64,000 nt of DNA, taken from assembly GCF_013170825.1 (NCBI RefSeq), contig NZ_CP033365.1:1733501-1797500 (forward strand). The letters run 5' to 3'. The position numbers were made by a program, and so were the translations under genes. Positions 1-9,146 of this stretch are shown here, in pieces. The notes under the pieces are model-generated. The model made no database searches, was not told where the DNA came from, and was given only the letters and a program-made list of their open reading frames with translations. This DNA comes from Mesorhizobium sp. NZP2298. Lineage in GTDB: Bacteria > Pseudomonadota > Alphaproteobacteria > Rhizobiales > Rhizobiaceae. Each line of letters starts with the position of its first letter. The first letter of the stretch is position 1.

Positions 1-87
1 GAAAGAGGAAATTCCGCAGATCAGTGCAGCGAGTGCGACCAATCTCAGATCGTGCTGGTTCACGATACAATTATAGACCGTCAACAT
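1..87 (-). CDS. MHYT-domain signalling protein, N-terminal 29 codons (partial)
   Basis: An ATG at 87-85 opens a frame that runs off the left edge. It starts MLTVYNCIVNQHDLRLVALA and continues as a hydrophobic segment. This opening is typical, from memory, of rhizobial MHYT-domain proteins that carry GGDEF and EAL domains further on (c-di-GMP turnover). A GGGGA ribosome-binding site lies a few bases upstream on the minus strand. Only the first part of the first membrane helix is visible, so the downstream domains are inferred. Confidence 0.65.
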   Translation of the reverse strand, partial: MLTVYNCIVNQHDLRLVALAALICGISSF

Positions 88-650
88 CTTATTTCCCCAA
101 GCCCATCGGAAATAAAAAACGAAATATGACTGATTAATGCTTGGCTGTTGAAGGATCGATGAAGCCGCCTGCAACCGTAGCGTGCCTTTCGGGCGTGGAA
201 AGGCCGCAGCATGACAGGATATCTTCCGGCGGAAACCAGCGAGCGGCCACCGCCAGGGCTTCATGGTTCAAATTCTGGCGACGCCGGGCCGTCGATTTCG
301 ATCGGACCGAGGGTCGGAATGATGGCGGCATGCCGCAAATGGATAGCGCTGTCGCCAAGGCCACGGGCATCGGGTGCCCGTGGGCGTTGCGTCGGTTGCC
401 GCACGGCATTTCATCATTCCCTTAGCCGGATAATCATGGTGGCTTCGCAGTCTTTACGTCCTCCGCGGTCGCCCTAGCTATCCAAGGCGCCGGTGTGACG
501 TTTTGATGCCGGCCAAGCCGCCGAGGGAGAGGAGCGAGCAGCTGTGCAAAGGCCTGAGCGCCACAGCAGAACTGTCACATACGTTCTCTAAGAGAGCGGG
601 CAAGGACTTGCGCAAGACCCTTGTCACCAGCCACTCAAGAGGGAAAAACC
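88..650. other. 563-bp region with no recognisable gene
   Basis: Short open frames on both strands here have no recognisable sequence and no convincing ribosome-binding site. The stretch lies between the divergently transcribed MHYT gene and ugpB, so it must hold both promoters. A small CTCT-A-AGAG inverted repeat and one CTGTCAC half-site (near 574) precede ugpB. I could not find a full Pho box. Confidence 0.5.
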
Positions 651-2003
651 ATGACCATGATCAAGCGGGGCTTTGCTGCCCTTGCCGCAGGTGCGCTCAG
701 CACCGCGCTGGCGATGCCTGCCTTTGCGGAGCCGGTAAAATTTGATTTCTGGTTCGGCCTTTCGGGCGACCTCGCCCGCGTCGTCGACACGCTGTGCAAG
801 AACTTCAACGAATCGCAGAAGGACTATGAAGTCGTCTGCACCAGTCAGGGCAACTACGACGCCACGCTGCAGAACACCATTGCCGCCTTCCGCGCCGGCA
901 AGCAGCCGGCCGTCGTCCAGGTCTATGACGTCGGTACCGCCACCATGATGCTGTCGGGCGCCTACAAGCCCGCCGACAAGCTGATGGAAGAAAACGGCTA
1001 CAAGATCGACTACGCGGATTATTTCCCCGGCATCGCGCGCTACTACGCGACGTCGAAGGGCGAGATGCTGTCCTTTCCGTTCAATTCCTCGACCGCGCTG
1101 ATGTACTGGAACAAGGACGCCTTCGCCAAGATCGGCAAGACCGAGGCGCCGAAGACCTGGGAAGATGTCGGCGCCGACCTCAAGGCGATGAAGGACGCCG
1201 GCTACGAGTGCCCGATGGCGATCAACATCTCGGCCAACGAAAGCTGGCAGCTGATGGAACAGTTCTCGGCGCTGCACAACCAGCCGATCGCCACCAAGAG
1301 CAACGGCTATGATGGCCTCGACGCGCGCCTGGAAGTCAACAAGACCAAATTCGTCCAGTACGTCACCGACCTGAAGAAGTGGTATGACGCCGGTCTCATC
1401 AAGATCAAGTCCAAGGATCTTGGCCAGGATATGGTCCAGGCCTTCGCCTCGGGCACTTGCCAGGTCATCCTGACCTCGGTCGGCGACCACGGCACCGTCG
1501 GCAAGACGCAGAAGGAAGGCATGAACTGGGACGTCGCCGAACTGCCCGTCTATGCCGGCACCGAGCGCAAGAATTCGCTCGTCGGCGGCGCTTCGCTGTG
1601 GGTTCTCTCCGGCAAGTCGGATGCGGAATACAAGGGCGCGGCCGCGTTCCTCAACTTCATCCACGACCCCAAGACCGCCTTGTTCTGGTCGACCAACACC
1701 GGCTACATCCCGGTGACCAAGTCGGGCTTCGACTACATGAAGTCGAGCGGGTTCTACGACAAGGCTCCCTACAAGGGCCGTGAAGTCGCGATCGCCAGCC
1801 TGACCGCTTCCGAACCGACCGAAATCACCCGCGGTGTGCGCCTGGGCAATTTCACCCAGATCCGCGCCGAGTTCGGTACGCAGATGCAGGCGATCTTCGC
1901 CAACAAGGTCAGCGTCCAGGAAGGCCTCGATACATTGGTCAAGAATGGCGATGCCATCCTCGACCGCTTCCAGCAGACCTATCCGGGCAAGACCCTGCCC
2001 TAA
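651..2003 (+). CDS. ugpB: sn-glycerol-3-phosphate ABC transporter, periplasmic binding protein
   Basis: This 450-residue family 1 solute-binding protein captures glycerol-3-phosphate (and usually glycerophosphodiesters) in the periplasm and delivers it to UgpAE. Residues 1-26 form a Sec signal peptide ending AMPAFA before EPVKF. The mature part has the UgpB hallmarks FWFGLSG near its start and a QPAVVQVYDVGTATMM stretch. The ATG at 651 is chosen over an upstream TTG because AAGAGGG lies just before it and the signal peptide begins there. It is the first gene of ugpBAEC. The binding-protein gene is separated from the permeases by a hairpin, as is common where the binding protein is made in excess. 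Confidence 0.93.
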   Translation: MTMIKRGFAALAAGALSTALAMPAFAEPVKFDFWFGLSGDLARVVDTLCKNFNESQKDYEVVCTSQGNYDATLQNTIAAFRAGKQPAVVQVYDVGTATMMLSGAYKPADKLMEENGYKIDYADYFPGIARYYATSKGEMLSFPFNSSTALMYWNKDAFAKIGKTEAPKTWEDVGADLKAMKDAGYECPMAINISANESWQLMEQFSALHNQPIATKSNGYDGLDARLEVNKTKFVQYVTDLKKWYDAGLIKIKSKDLGQDMVQAFASGTCQVILTSVGDHGTVGKTQKEGMNWDVAELPVYAGTERKNSLVGGASLWVLSGKSDAEYKGAAAFLNFIHDPKTALFWSTNTGYIPVTKSGFDYMKSSGFYDKAPYKGREVAIASLTASEPTEITRGVRLGNFTQIRAEFGTQMQAIFANKVSVQEGLDTLVKNGDAILDRFQQTYPGKTLP

Positions 2004-2019
2004 TCCCGGATAGCGGAGC

Positions 2020-2048
2020 GGCCGTCCGTCGAGACTCGACGGGCGGCC
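2020..2048 (+). terminator. Intercistronic hairpin after ugpB
   Basis: A 14-bp inverted repeat (GGCCGTCCGTCGAG / CTCGACGGGCGGCC, one G-T wobble) starts 17 bases after the ugpB stop and is followed by ATTTCGT. The T-tract is weak, so partial termination or mRNA stabilisation is more likely than a full stop before ugpA. Confidence 0.5.
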
Positions 2049-2071
2049 ATTTCGTACAGGTTTTGATTTAC

Positions 2072-2116
2072 GCATGTTCTTATCCCGAAACCGGGGCCCA
2101 CTTTCGGGAGACATGC
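2072..2116. repeat. 45-bp imperfect palindromic repeat between ugpB and ugpA
   Basis: The outer arms GCATGT/ACATGC and inner arms CCCGAAA/TTTCGGG are perfect. The core reads AAACCG...CCCACTTT. I recognise this as a rhizobial intergenic repeat type. Its core resembles that of the repeats at 39941 and 46439. Confidence 0.6.
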
Positions 2117-2169
2117 TTTAGTCTTCCGCCGAGAAAGCGGACTGGCGGTTCAACGGCATCGGCGGATCG

Positions 2170-3054
2170 ATGGAAAAACGCGTCACTTTCGGGAAATGGA
2201 CGATCGGCATCCTCTTCGCGGTGCCGCAACTCCTCCTGATCTTCACGTTCTTCTATTGGCCCGCCGGCCAGGCCGTTTACTGGTCGCTGACGCTGCAGCA
2301 ACCCTGGGGCGGCGGCAACATCTGGGTCGGGCTCGACAATTTCCGCTCGATCCTGTCCAACGCCGATTACTGGAACTCCATCACCGCCAGCCTGGTTTTT
2401 GCCGGGCTCAGCACCGGGCTTGCGATGTCCATCGCGCTGGTGCTCGCGGCCCTGACCGATCGGCAACTCGCCGGCTCGCGTCTCTATCGCGTGGTGCTGA
2501 TCTGGCCCTATGGCATCGCCGCGCCGGCGCTGGCGCTGGCGTTCCGCTTCATCCTGGCGCCGGAAGCCGGCTTCATGGCCGTGGTCAACCGGGTCTGGCC
2601 CGGCTTCTGGGATCCCGGCCTCGATGGCGCCGACGCCATGGCTTCGATCATCATCGCCTTCTCGTGGAAATATGTCGGCTACAACTTCATCTTCTTCCTG
2701 GCCGCGTTCCAGGCCATCCCACGTTCGCTGATCGAGGCCGCCGCGATGGACGGTTCGGGCGTCATCAGGCGTTTCTGGGACATCCAGTTCCCGCTGATCA
2801 CGCCGACGATCTTCTTCCTGCTGGTCATCAACATTACCGAAAGCTTCCAGGATTCGTTCGGCATCGTCGACATCATGACCGCTGGCGGCCCGGCGAACGC
2901 CACCAATCTGATGGTCTACAAGATCTATTCAGACGGCTTCAAAGGCCTCGATTATTCGGGCGCCGCCGCGCAGAGCATCATCCTGATGCTGCTCATCATC
3001 GTGCTCACCATCTTCCAGTTCCGCTTCATCGAGCGGCGCGTGCATTACAGGTGA
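2170..3054 (+). CDS. ugpA: sn-glycerol-3-phosphate ABC transporter permease
   Basis: A 294-residue inner-membrane permease of the MalF/UgpA type, with about six hydrophobic segments. The first spans residues about 10-30. The cytoplasmic EAA loop that docks on UgpC is visible as EAAAMDGSGVIRRFWDIQFP, about 100 residues from the C-terminus. It pairs with UgpE to form the channel. The ATG at 2170 follows GGCGGATCG, a weak ribosome-binding site. The 166-bp gap from ugpB holds a hairpin and a palindromic repeat. The following gene starts 7 bp downstream. Confidence 0.93.
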   Translation: MEKRVTFGKWTIGILFAVPQLLLIFTFFYWPAGQAVYWSLTLQQPWGGGNIWVGLDNFRSILSNADYWNSITASLVFAGLSTGLAMSIALVLAALTDRQLAGSRLYRVVLIWPYGIAAPALALAFRFILAPEAGFMAVVNRVWPGFWDPGLDGADAMASIIIAFSWKYVGYNFIFFLAAFQAIPRSLIEAAAMDGSGVIRRFWDIQFPLITPTIFFLLVINITESFQDSFGIVDIMTAGGPANATNLMVYKIYSDGFKGLDYSGAAAQSIILMLLIIVLTIFQFRFIERRVHYR

Positions 3055-3061
3055 GATCGCC

Positions 3062-3976
3062 ATGGTCGAGCGCACTCCGTTCCTCAATGTCTTCACGCAC
3101 CTGATCCTGTTCATCGGCTTCGTCTTCTGCATCGCGCCGTTCGTGGTCGTTGCGATCGCCGCGTCGCACAATCTCCGGGATGTCAACGATGTGCCGATGT
3201 CGCTGCTGCCGGGCAGCGACTTCTGGGTCAATATCAAGACCGCCTGGACGACGGCAGACCTCGGCCCCAAGCTGCTCAACAGCTTCATCATGGCGGCAGG
3301 CGTGGCCGCCGGCAAAGTGATCATCTCGGCGCTCACCGCCTTCTCGATCGTCTACTTCCGCTATCCTGGGCGCACCTTCATCTTCTGGCTGATCTTCGTG
3401 ACGTTGATGCTGCCACTGGAGGTGCGCATCGTGCCGACCTACGCGGTCGTTGCCAATGTGCTGTCGCCCTATCAGGCCATTCTGGACGTGACCGGCCTGA
3501 GCTGGCTGATCGAGAAGGTGTCGGGCGTGCAGGTCTCGCTCAGCCTCGGGCTGCTCAATTCCTATACCGGGCTGATCATGCCGCTGATCGCCACGGCCAC
3601 CGGCACGTTTCTCTACCGGCAATTCTTCCTGACGGTGCCGGATGAACTGACCGAGGCGGCGCGCATGGACGGCGCCGGGGCGCTGCGGTTCTTCATCGAT
3701 ATCCTGTTGCCGCTGTCGCGCAACAACATGGCGGCACTTGGCACCATCATGTTCCTGTGGGCCTGGAACCAGTATCTGTGGCCGCTGCTCATCACCACCG
3801 ACCAGTCGCACGCGACGGCGGTCACCGAGCTCAAGCAACTGATCCCCAATGTCGGCGGCATTCCGGAATGGAACATCGCGATGGCCGGGACGCTCATCGT
3901 CATGCTGCCGCCGCTGATCGTCGTGGTGCTGATGCAGCGCTGGTTCGTGCGCGGTCTGATCGCCACCGAGAAATAA
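3062..3976 (+). CDS. ugpE: sn-glycerol-3-phosphate ABC transporter permease
   Basis: A 304-residue inner-membrane permease of the MalG/UgpE type and partner of UgpA. The EAA loop is [20 protein letters not shown]. The protein is longer than enterobacterial UgpE (about 280), mainly from an extra stretch around [20 protein letters not shown] in a periplasmic region; I believe this is usual in rhizobia. The start follows GGTGAGA. Seven bases separate it from ugpA and 11 from ugpC, so all three are cotranscribed. Confidence 0.93.
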   Translation: MVERTPFLNVFTHLILFIGFVFCIAPFVVVAIAASHNLRDVNDVPMSLLPGSDFWVNIKTAWTTADLGPKLLNSFIMAAGVAAGKVIISALTAFSIVYFRYPGRTFIFWLIFVTLMLPLEVRIVPTYAVVANVLSPYQAILDVTGLSWLIEKVSGVQVSLSLGLLNSYTGLIMPLIATATGTFLYRQFFLTVPDELTEAARMDGAGALRFFIDILLPLSRNNMAALGTIMFLWAWNQYLWPLLITTDQSHATAVTELKQLIPNVGGIPEWNIAMAGTLIVMLPPLIVVVLMQRWFVRGLIATEK

Positions 3977-3987
3977 GAGGAGACAAG

Positions 3988-5088
3988 ATGGCCTCCATCG
4001 CAATACGCGGCGTCAAGAAGAACTACGCCAAGACGCAGGTCGTGCACGGTGTCGACCTCGACTTCGCCTCGGGCGAATTCGTCGTCATCCTCGGGCCTTC
4101 CGGCTGCGGCAAGTCCACGCTGCTGCGCATGATCGCGGGGCTGGAAGAGATTTCCGATGGCGAGATCGCGATCGACGGCACTGTCGTCAACAGGCTGGAA
4201 CCACGCGAGCGCAGCTGCGCCATGGTGTTCCAGAACTACGCGCTCTATCCGCATATGAGCGTGGCCCAGAACATCGGCTATTCACTCAAGGTCGCCGGCG
4301 TGCCCTCGGCTGAGCGCATGCAGCGGATCCAGGCGGTCGCCCGCACTTTGGAGCTCGAACATCTGCTCGACCGCAAGCCTATGGCGCTTTCCGGCGGCCA
4401 GCGTCAGCGCGTCGCCATGGGCCGCGCGATGATCCGCGAACCGAAGGTGTTCCTGTTCGACGAACCGCTGTCCAATCTCGACGCCAAGCTGCGTGTGCAG
4501 ATGCGCTCGGAAATCCGCAAGCTGCATCGCCGCCTGAACGCCACCTCCGTCTTCGTCACGCACGATCAGGTCGAGGCGATGACGCTCGCCGACCGGCTGG
4601 TGGTGATGAATGGCGGACGCGTTGAACAGGTCGGCACACCCGGTGAAATCTACACCCGCCCGGCCAGCCGCTTCGTCGCCACCTTTGTCGGCGCGCCGGC
4701 GATGAACATTCTGGAAGGCACGGTCGAACTCGACGGGCTGTCGCTGCTCGGCGGCGGTCGGCGCCTGGCTATCGCTCGCGCCGGCCTGCCGGTCGGCACG
4801 AAGGTGGCGATGGGCATCCGGCCGGAAGCCGTTCGGCTGGTTGCACCGGGCACGGCCGGTGCGCTCGACGCCACCGTCGACCTGGTCGAGGAACTGGGTG
4901 CGGGGCGGGTGATCTATGTCGATCTCGACGGCGCGCCGTTCTCGGTGATGACGTCGGAGGCGGTCCGCCCCGAGCCCGGCAGTGGTGTCGGCTTGAAGTT
5001 CTTGCCCGAGGACATGCATTTCTTCTCGTCGGAGACGGGAAGCCGCCTCGATGTCTTCAAGGCGTCCGTGCCCGAGCCGGCGCTCTGA
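3988..5088 (+). CDS. ugpC: sn-glycerol-3-phosphate ABC transporter ATPase
   Basis: A 366-residue ABC ATPase that powers UgpAE. Walker [10 protein letters not shown] is at residues 36-44, the signature LSGGQ at 134-138 and Walker B VFLFDEP at 154-160. A C-terminal TOBE/MalK-like regulatory domain follows from about residue 240. The ATG at 3988 sits after AGAGGAG and is the only start that fits; the longer open frame upstream overlaps ugpE. It is the last gene of the operon. Confidence 0.94.
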   Translation: MASIAIRGVKKNYAKTQVVHGVDLDFASGEFVVILGPSGCGKSTLLRMIAGLEEISDGEIAIDGTVVNRLEPRERSCAMVFQNYALYPHMSVAQNIGYSLKVAGVPSAERMQRIQAVARTLELEHLLDRKPMALSGGQRQRVAMGRAMIREPKVFLFDEPLSNLDAKLRVQMRSEIRKLHRRLNATSVFVTHDQVEAMTLADRLVVMNGGRVEQVGTPGEIYTRPASRFVATFVGAPAMNILEGTVELDGLSLLGGGRRLAIARAGLPVGTKVAMGIRPEAVRLVAPGTAGALDATVDLVEELGAGRVIYVDLDGAPFSVMTSEAVRPEPGSGVGLKFLPEDMHFFSSETGSRLDVFKASVPEPAL

Positions 5089-5124
5089 TTTTCAGGCCTC
5101 CTTTAGCAGTGGCCGATCTGTTCA

Positions 5125-5136
5125 GCCGATATCGGC
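5125..5136. repeat. 12-bp perfect palindrome between convergent ugpC and fbpC
   Basis: GCCGATATCGGC lies in the 100-bp gap between two convergent operons. A second inverted pair (CGCCTGAA near 5149 and TTCAGGCG near 5188) surrounds the rest of the gap. These may act together as a bidirectional terminator, although neither has a T-tract. Confidence 0.35.
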
Positions 5137-5188
5137 GAACGCATCGCCGCCTGAACTGTCCATTGCGCGCCGGCAGTGCCGTCGCCCT

Positions 5189-6271
5189 TCAGGCGAACAC
5201 ATGCGCCTTTCCCGACACGGTGAGCCGCACGATTTCGCCGACCGCCGGCGCGTCCATGCCCGATTTGCGCAGGATCAGCGGCGTGTTGCCTATCGCGGCG
5301 GCGTCCGGCGGATCGGCGTTGTTCAGGAGCCGCACCGCGATCGTGCATGTCGCGCCGGCGAATTCCGATTCCGTCACCTCGCCGAACAACATGTCCGGCG
5401 TGCCCGACATGCCTTCGCGCGACGTCCGTTTCAGCCCGATCTGCTCCGGCCGCAGCATGATGCGGGCGACATCGCGGCTGTCCGACGTGTCGACGGCGAT
5501 GCGACCCAGCGGCGAGCTGGCGAAGCCCCCCGAGATGCTCGCCGGCAGGATGATGGCATCGCCGAGGAACTCCGCGATCATACGGTCCTTCGGCTTGAGG
5601 TAGAGATCGCGCGGCGTGCCGACCTGCGAGAATATGCCGTCGCGCATCACCGCCACCTGGCTGGCGAAGGACAGCGCCTCGGCCTGGTCGTGCGTCACCA
5701 GGATGGTGGTGATGCCGGCCGCCTCCAGAAGCTCGGCCACCGCCTTGCGCATCGAGGCGCGCAGGCCGGTGTCGAGCGCCGAGAACGGCTCGTCGAGCAG
5801 CATCAGCCGCGGCTTCATCGCCATGGCGCGGGCCAGCGCCACGCGCTGCTGCTGGCCGCCTGAGAGTTCATGCGGGCGGCGCTTGAGGATCGCCTTGTCC
5901 AGCCCCACGATATAAGCGAGCTCGACAATGCGCTCTGCGCGCTTGTCCTCGCCCCGGTCCATGCCGAAACCGATATTGTCCGATATGGTCAGATGCGGGA
6001 ACAGGGCGCCGTCCTGTGCCACCACGCCGATGCCGCGGCGATGTGCCGGGACAGCGGCGCCCCCATCGGCCAGAACCTTGCCGTCGAGCATGATACGGCC
6101 CTGGTCCGGTGCCTCGAAGCCGGCGATCAGCCGCAGCAAGGTCGTCTTGCCGCAGCCGGAGGGGCCGACGATTGCGGTCCGGCTGCCGCTGGCGACACTG
6201 AGGTCGATGCCGGCAAGGGCCGCGACCGAGCCGTAATGCTTTTTCAGGCCGCTGATTTCGAGAAAGCTCAT
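5189..6271 (-). CDS. fbpC: Fe(III) ABC transporter ATPase
   Basis: A 360-residue ABC ATPase of the FbpC/PotA type. Walker [10 protein letters not shown] is at residues 36-44, signature LSGGQ at 136-140 and Walker B LMLLDEP near 157-163. A C-terminal TOBE-like domain follows. It would energise ferric iron uptake with the permease and binding protein just upstream. The start ATG overlaps the permease stop by four bases (ATGA), a clear sign of translational coupling. Thiamine or another metal is a less likely substrate; the adjacent binding protein points to iron. Confidence 0.88.
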   Translation of the reverse strand: MSFLEISGLKKHYGSVAALAGIDLSVASGSRTAIVGPSGCGKTTLLRLIAGFEAPDQGRIMLDGKVLADGGAAVPAHRRGIGVVAQDGALFPHLTISDNIGFGMDRGEDKRAERIVELAYIVGLDKAILKRRPHELSGGQQQRVALARAMAMKPRLMLLDEPFSALDTGLRASMRKAVAELLEAAGITTILVTHDQAEALSFASQVAVMRDGIFSQVGTPRDLYLKPKDRMIAEFLGDAIILPASISGGFASSPLGRIAVDTSDSRDVARIMLRPEQIGLKRTSREGMSGTPDMLFGEVTESEFAGATCTIAVRLLNNADPPDAAAIGNTPLILRKSGMDAPAVGEIVRLTVSGKAHVFA

Positions 6272-7845
6272 CGTCCCGCCATCCGTTTCGACTGGACATA
6301 GAGCAGCCATGTCAGCGGCAGAGACATCGCCACCATGATGAAGGCGTAAGGTGCCGCCGAGGCGTAATCGATCTCGCCGCTGTAGGACCAGAACGCCATT
6401 GCCAGCGTGCGGGTGCCGTTTGGCGCCAGCATCTGGGTCGCGGTCAGTTCGTTCATGATGCCGAGCGCCACCAGCGCCATGCCGGCCGCGGCACCGGGCG
6501 CCGACAGGCGGATGGTCGTCGACCAAAGCGCGTTGAGCGGCGGCCTGCCGAGACTGGACGCGGCGCGCTCGAGCTCGACCGGGGCCTGGGCGATCGAGGC
6601 GCGCAGGCTGACCAGGGCACGCGGCAGGAACATGAGTGCATAAGCGACCAGAATGGTGAACAGCGTCTGATAAAGCGGCAGGGCGATACGAACGGTGATG
6701 GTGACCAGCGCCAGCGCGATGACGACACCCGGTAGCGAGCCGACGATGTAGTTGCAACCCTCCAGCAGGCGCTGCAACGGTCCCGGCGCGCGGATCGAGA
6801 TCCAGGCCATCGGCATGGCGGCGACGGTGGCAAGCAAGGCCCCGGCAAGCGACAGGAGCAGTGTCTGGCCGAGCGCCGGGCCGATCTCGTCGAGACGCCA
6901 GACCTCGGCGCCGCCGGCGATGAGCCAGCGGCCGATGGTCACGAACGGCACGCCAAGCGCCAGCAGCGTGGTGACGGCAAGCAAGGCCAGGCTCGGGATC
7001 GTGGCGCGGCCGAGGTTCGTGCGTTGCTGGTAGCGCGCCGCGCCGGAGCCGACTCGGGCATAGCGCTCTTCTCCGCGCACCAGCACTTCGAGGCCCAGAA
7101 GCACGAAGCAGCAGGTCACCAGGACGCCGGCCAGCATGTTGGCGGCCGGTCCGTTGAAGGTCGACTGGAACTGGTCGACGATCGCCGTGGTGAAGGTATC
7201 GAAGCGGATGAACACGTAGAGACCATATTCGGCCAGCAGATGCAGTCCGACCAGCAGCGAGCCGCCGCAGATGGCGAGCCTGAGCTGCGGCACCACGACG
7301 CGCCAGAACACGCGCCAGGGCCCAAGGCCAAGGGCTGAGGCCGCGTCCTCCAGGGCAGGGTCGAGGCGGCGCAGCGCCGCCGATATGGGCAGATACAGGA
7401 AGGGGAAATAGGCGATCACGGATACCAGTACGCCGGCCCACAGGCCGTGCAGCCCGGGAACCATGGTGATCCAGGCATAGGAGTGCACGAAAGCCGGAAT
7501 GGCGAGCGGCGCCACGCACAGCCAGGCCCAAAGCCTGGCGCCAGGCAGGTCGCTGCGCTCGGTGAGCCAGGCCAGCGCGACAGACAGCACGATGGCGATC
7601 GGCACGGCCAGCAGGACCAGCAGGGCGGTGTTTACCAACAGTTCGCCGACGCGCGGCCGGAAGACCAGCGCCGAAACGGTTTCCCAGCCGGTCTGCACCG
7701 CAGTCCAGATGATGAAGGCGAGCGGCAGAAGGGCGAGCAGCGAGACGAGAACAGCGGCGGTGACAAGCCAGGGTGCCGCCCGCCGCGCCTTTCGGCGCAT
7801 CGTCGGCGGCGAACCAGCGCGCGCGAGATCGACCGCGGGCTGCAT
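6268..7845 (-). CDS. fbpB: Fe(III) ABC transporter permease, fused double-domain type
   Basis: A 525-residue permease carrying two copies of the binding-protein-dependent transport domain in one chain, the usual FbpB/SfuB architecture. About twelve hydrophobic segments are visible. Each half has an EAA-like loop, [20 protein letters not shown] and [21 protein letters not shown] use the ATG at 7845, preceded by GGGGTG. A GTG 51 bases further upstream stays in frame but lacks a ribosome-binding site. The gene lies between fbpA and fbpC, with a terminator-like hairpin separating it from fbpA. Confidence 0.87.
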   Translation of the reverse strand: MQPAVDLARAGSPPTMRRKARRAAPWLVTAAVLVSLLALLPLAFIIWTAVQTGWETVSALVFRPRVGELLVNTALLVLLAVPIAIVLSVALAWLTERSDLPGARLWAWLCVAPLAIPAFVHSYAWITMVPGLHGLWAGVLVSVIAYFPFLYLPISAALRRLDPALEDAASALGLGPWRVFWRVVVPQLRLAICGGSLLVGLHLLAEYGLYVFIRFDTFTTAIVDQFQSTFNGPAANMLAGVLVTCCFVLLGLEVLVRGEERYARVGSGAARYQQRTNLGRATIPSLALLAVTTLLALGVPFVTIGRWLIAGGAEVWRLDEIGPALGQTLLLSLAGALLATVAAMPMAWISIRAPGPLQRLLEGCNYIVGSLPGVVIALALVTITVRIALPLYQTLFTILVAYALMFLPRALVSLRASIAQAPVELERAASSLGRPPLNALWSTTIRLSAPGAAAGMALVALGIMNELTATQMLAPNGTRTLAMAFWSYSGEIDYASAAPYAFIMVAMSLPLTWLLYVQSKRMAGR

Positions 7846-7953
7846 CGGCTCAGACACCCCACGGTTGCGGCGCGGCGGCGGAAATAAAGGGACCACGATC
7901 GCGGTCAGGAACGCAGCGTGTCGTCATCGACGAATGCCATTTCGAAAACAAAC

Positions 7954-7984
7954 GCTCCCGCGGAAGGCGAAGTCCCGCGGGAGC
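7954..7984 (-). terminator. Attenuator/terminator hairpin between fbpA and fbpB
   Basis: Perfect 10-bp arms (GCTCCCGCGG / CCGCGGGAGC) enclose an 11-base loop. On the minus strand the stem is followed by GTTTGTTTTC. It sits 35 bases after the fbpA stop, so it would end most transcripts after the binding-protein gene and let some through to the permease. Confidence 0.7.
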
Positions 7985-8018
7985 TCGGTCGGTTTGTCCT
8001 TATTAGGACGAACAGAAA

Positions 8019-9026
8019 CTAAAGCAAGCCGGCTGCCGTCATCAGGTCGGTGACCTTCTTGGAGTTCAGCGTCGCGGCGTCGACCTTCGGTGCCTGCAGA
8101 TCGGCCAACGGCACCAGTTTCGGATTGGATTCCGCGCCCTTGCCGACCGCGTATTCGAAGGAGGTTCCGTTCTTCAGCACTTCCTGGCCGCCCTTGCCCG
8201 TCACCCACTTCAGGAAAGCTTGGGCTTCCTTCGGATGCTTGCTCGAGGCGAGCACGCCGCCACCGGAGACCGAGACGAAAGCGCCCGGATCCTGGTTCTT
8301 GAAATAGTGCAGCGCGACGTTCTTGCTGTTCTCGCCGGTCTTGGCCTGATCGCCAAAGTAGTAATAGTGGTAGATCACGCCGCCTTCGATTTCGCCGGCG
8401 TTGACCGCCTTCATCACGGTGCTGTTGCCCTTGTAGGCAGTGAAGTTCTCCTTCATCGCCTTCAGCCAGTCCGCCGTCGCGGCCTCACCCTTGAGCTGCA
8501 GCAGCGCACTGACGATGGCCTGGAAATCGGCGCCCGAGGGCGAGGCCGCCCATCGGCCCTTCCAGCTCGGGTCGGCAAGGTCGAGCAGCGACTTGGGCAA
8601 CTGGTCGGACTTGAGCTTGGTGGTGTTGTAGGCAAAGACAGTGCTGCGCGCGGCCACGCCCACCCATTTGCCGCTGGCCGCCTGATAGTCCTGCGGCACC
8701 TGAGCCAGCGTGTCGGCGTCGACCGGCGCGAACAGGCCGGCATTCTCGACCAGCACCATGGCCGGCGAGTTTTCGGTGAGGAACACATCGGCGGGCGAGG
8801 CGGCACCCTCGGCGACGATCTGGTTGGAGAAGTCGCTGTCGCCGCCATTGCGCAGCGTGACCTTGATGCCGGTTTCCTTGGTGAAACCTTCGGCCCATTC
8901 CTTGGCCAGACTTTCGTGCTGGGCGTTGTAGACGATGATGCCCGCATCCTCGGCCATCGCCGGACCGGCAGCCAGGCTGATTGCAAATGCGGCGACACCG
9001 GCAAGGGCAAGAAGGGGGGATTTCAT
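8019..9026 (-). CDS. fbpA: Fe(III) ABC transporter, periplasmic iron-binding protein
   Basis: A 335-residue periplasmic binding protein of the FbpA/SfuA ferric-binding family. Residues 1-25 are a signal peptide ending AGPAMA. IIVYNAQHESL near the mature start and GVIYHYYYFGDQ further on are family traits. The tyrosine cluster in the latter is where FbpA proteins ligate Fe(III). A GAGGAG ribosome-binding site is at 9033-9038. The gene is first in fbpA-fbpB-fbpC. Confidence 0.88.
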   Translation of the reverse strand: MKSPLLALAGVAAFAISLAAGPAMAEDAGIIVYNAQHESLAKEWAEGFTKETGIKVTLRNGGDSDFSNQIVAEGAASPADVFLTENSPAMVLVENAGLFAPVDADTLAQVPQDYQAASGKWVGVAARSTVFAYNTTKLKSDQLPKSLLDLADPSWKGRWAASPSGADFQAIVSALLQLKGEAATADWLKAMKENFTAYKGNSTVMKAVNAGEIEGGVIYHYYYFGDQAKTGENSKNVALHYFKNQDPGAFVSVSGGGVLASSKHPKEAQAFLKWVTGKGGQEVLKNGTSFEYAVGKGAESNPKLVPLADLQAPKVDAATLNSKKVTDLMTAAGLL

Positions 9027-9065
9027 AAGGTACTCCTCGGGTTGTCCGCGCTGCGGATGCGACCG

Positions 9066-9093
9066 AGTATCAATTCATGAATGCACTAGTCAA
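9066..9093 (-). promoter_or_regulatory. Candidate sigma-70 promoter for fbpA
   Basis: On the minus strand TTGACT (9093-9088) and GATACT (9071-9066) are 16 bp apart. The spacer holds the palindrome ATTCATGAAT, and GAATTC lies just upstream of the -35. Either could be an operator for an iron regulator. I do not see a clean RirA (TGA-N9-TCA) or Irr motif. Confidence 0.6.
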
Positions 9094-9146
9094 GATTGAA
9101 TTCCGTTCATTACGGTTTTGCGCTTCGCGGCATTGATGGCGACATG

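Noticed and set aside
134..409. 91-codon minus-strand and 94-codon plus-strand frames near the left edge
   Set aside because: No recognisable sequence, no convincing ribosome-binding site, and both lie in a plausible divergent regulatory region.
560..600. Possible Pho box before ugpB (CTGTCAC-ATAC-GTTCTCT)
   Set aside because: Only the first half matches the consensus. ugp genes are phosphate-controlled in relatives, but this sequence alone does not show it.
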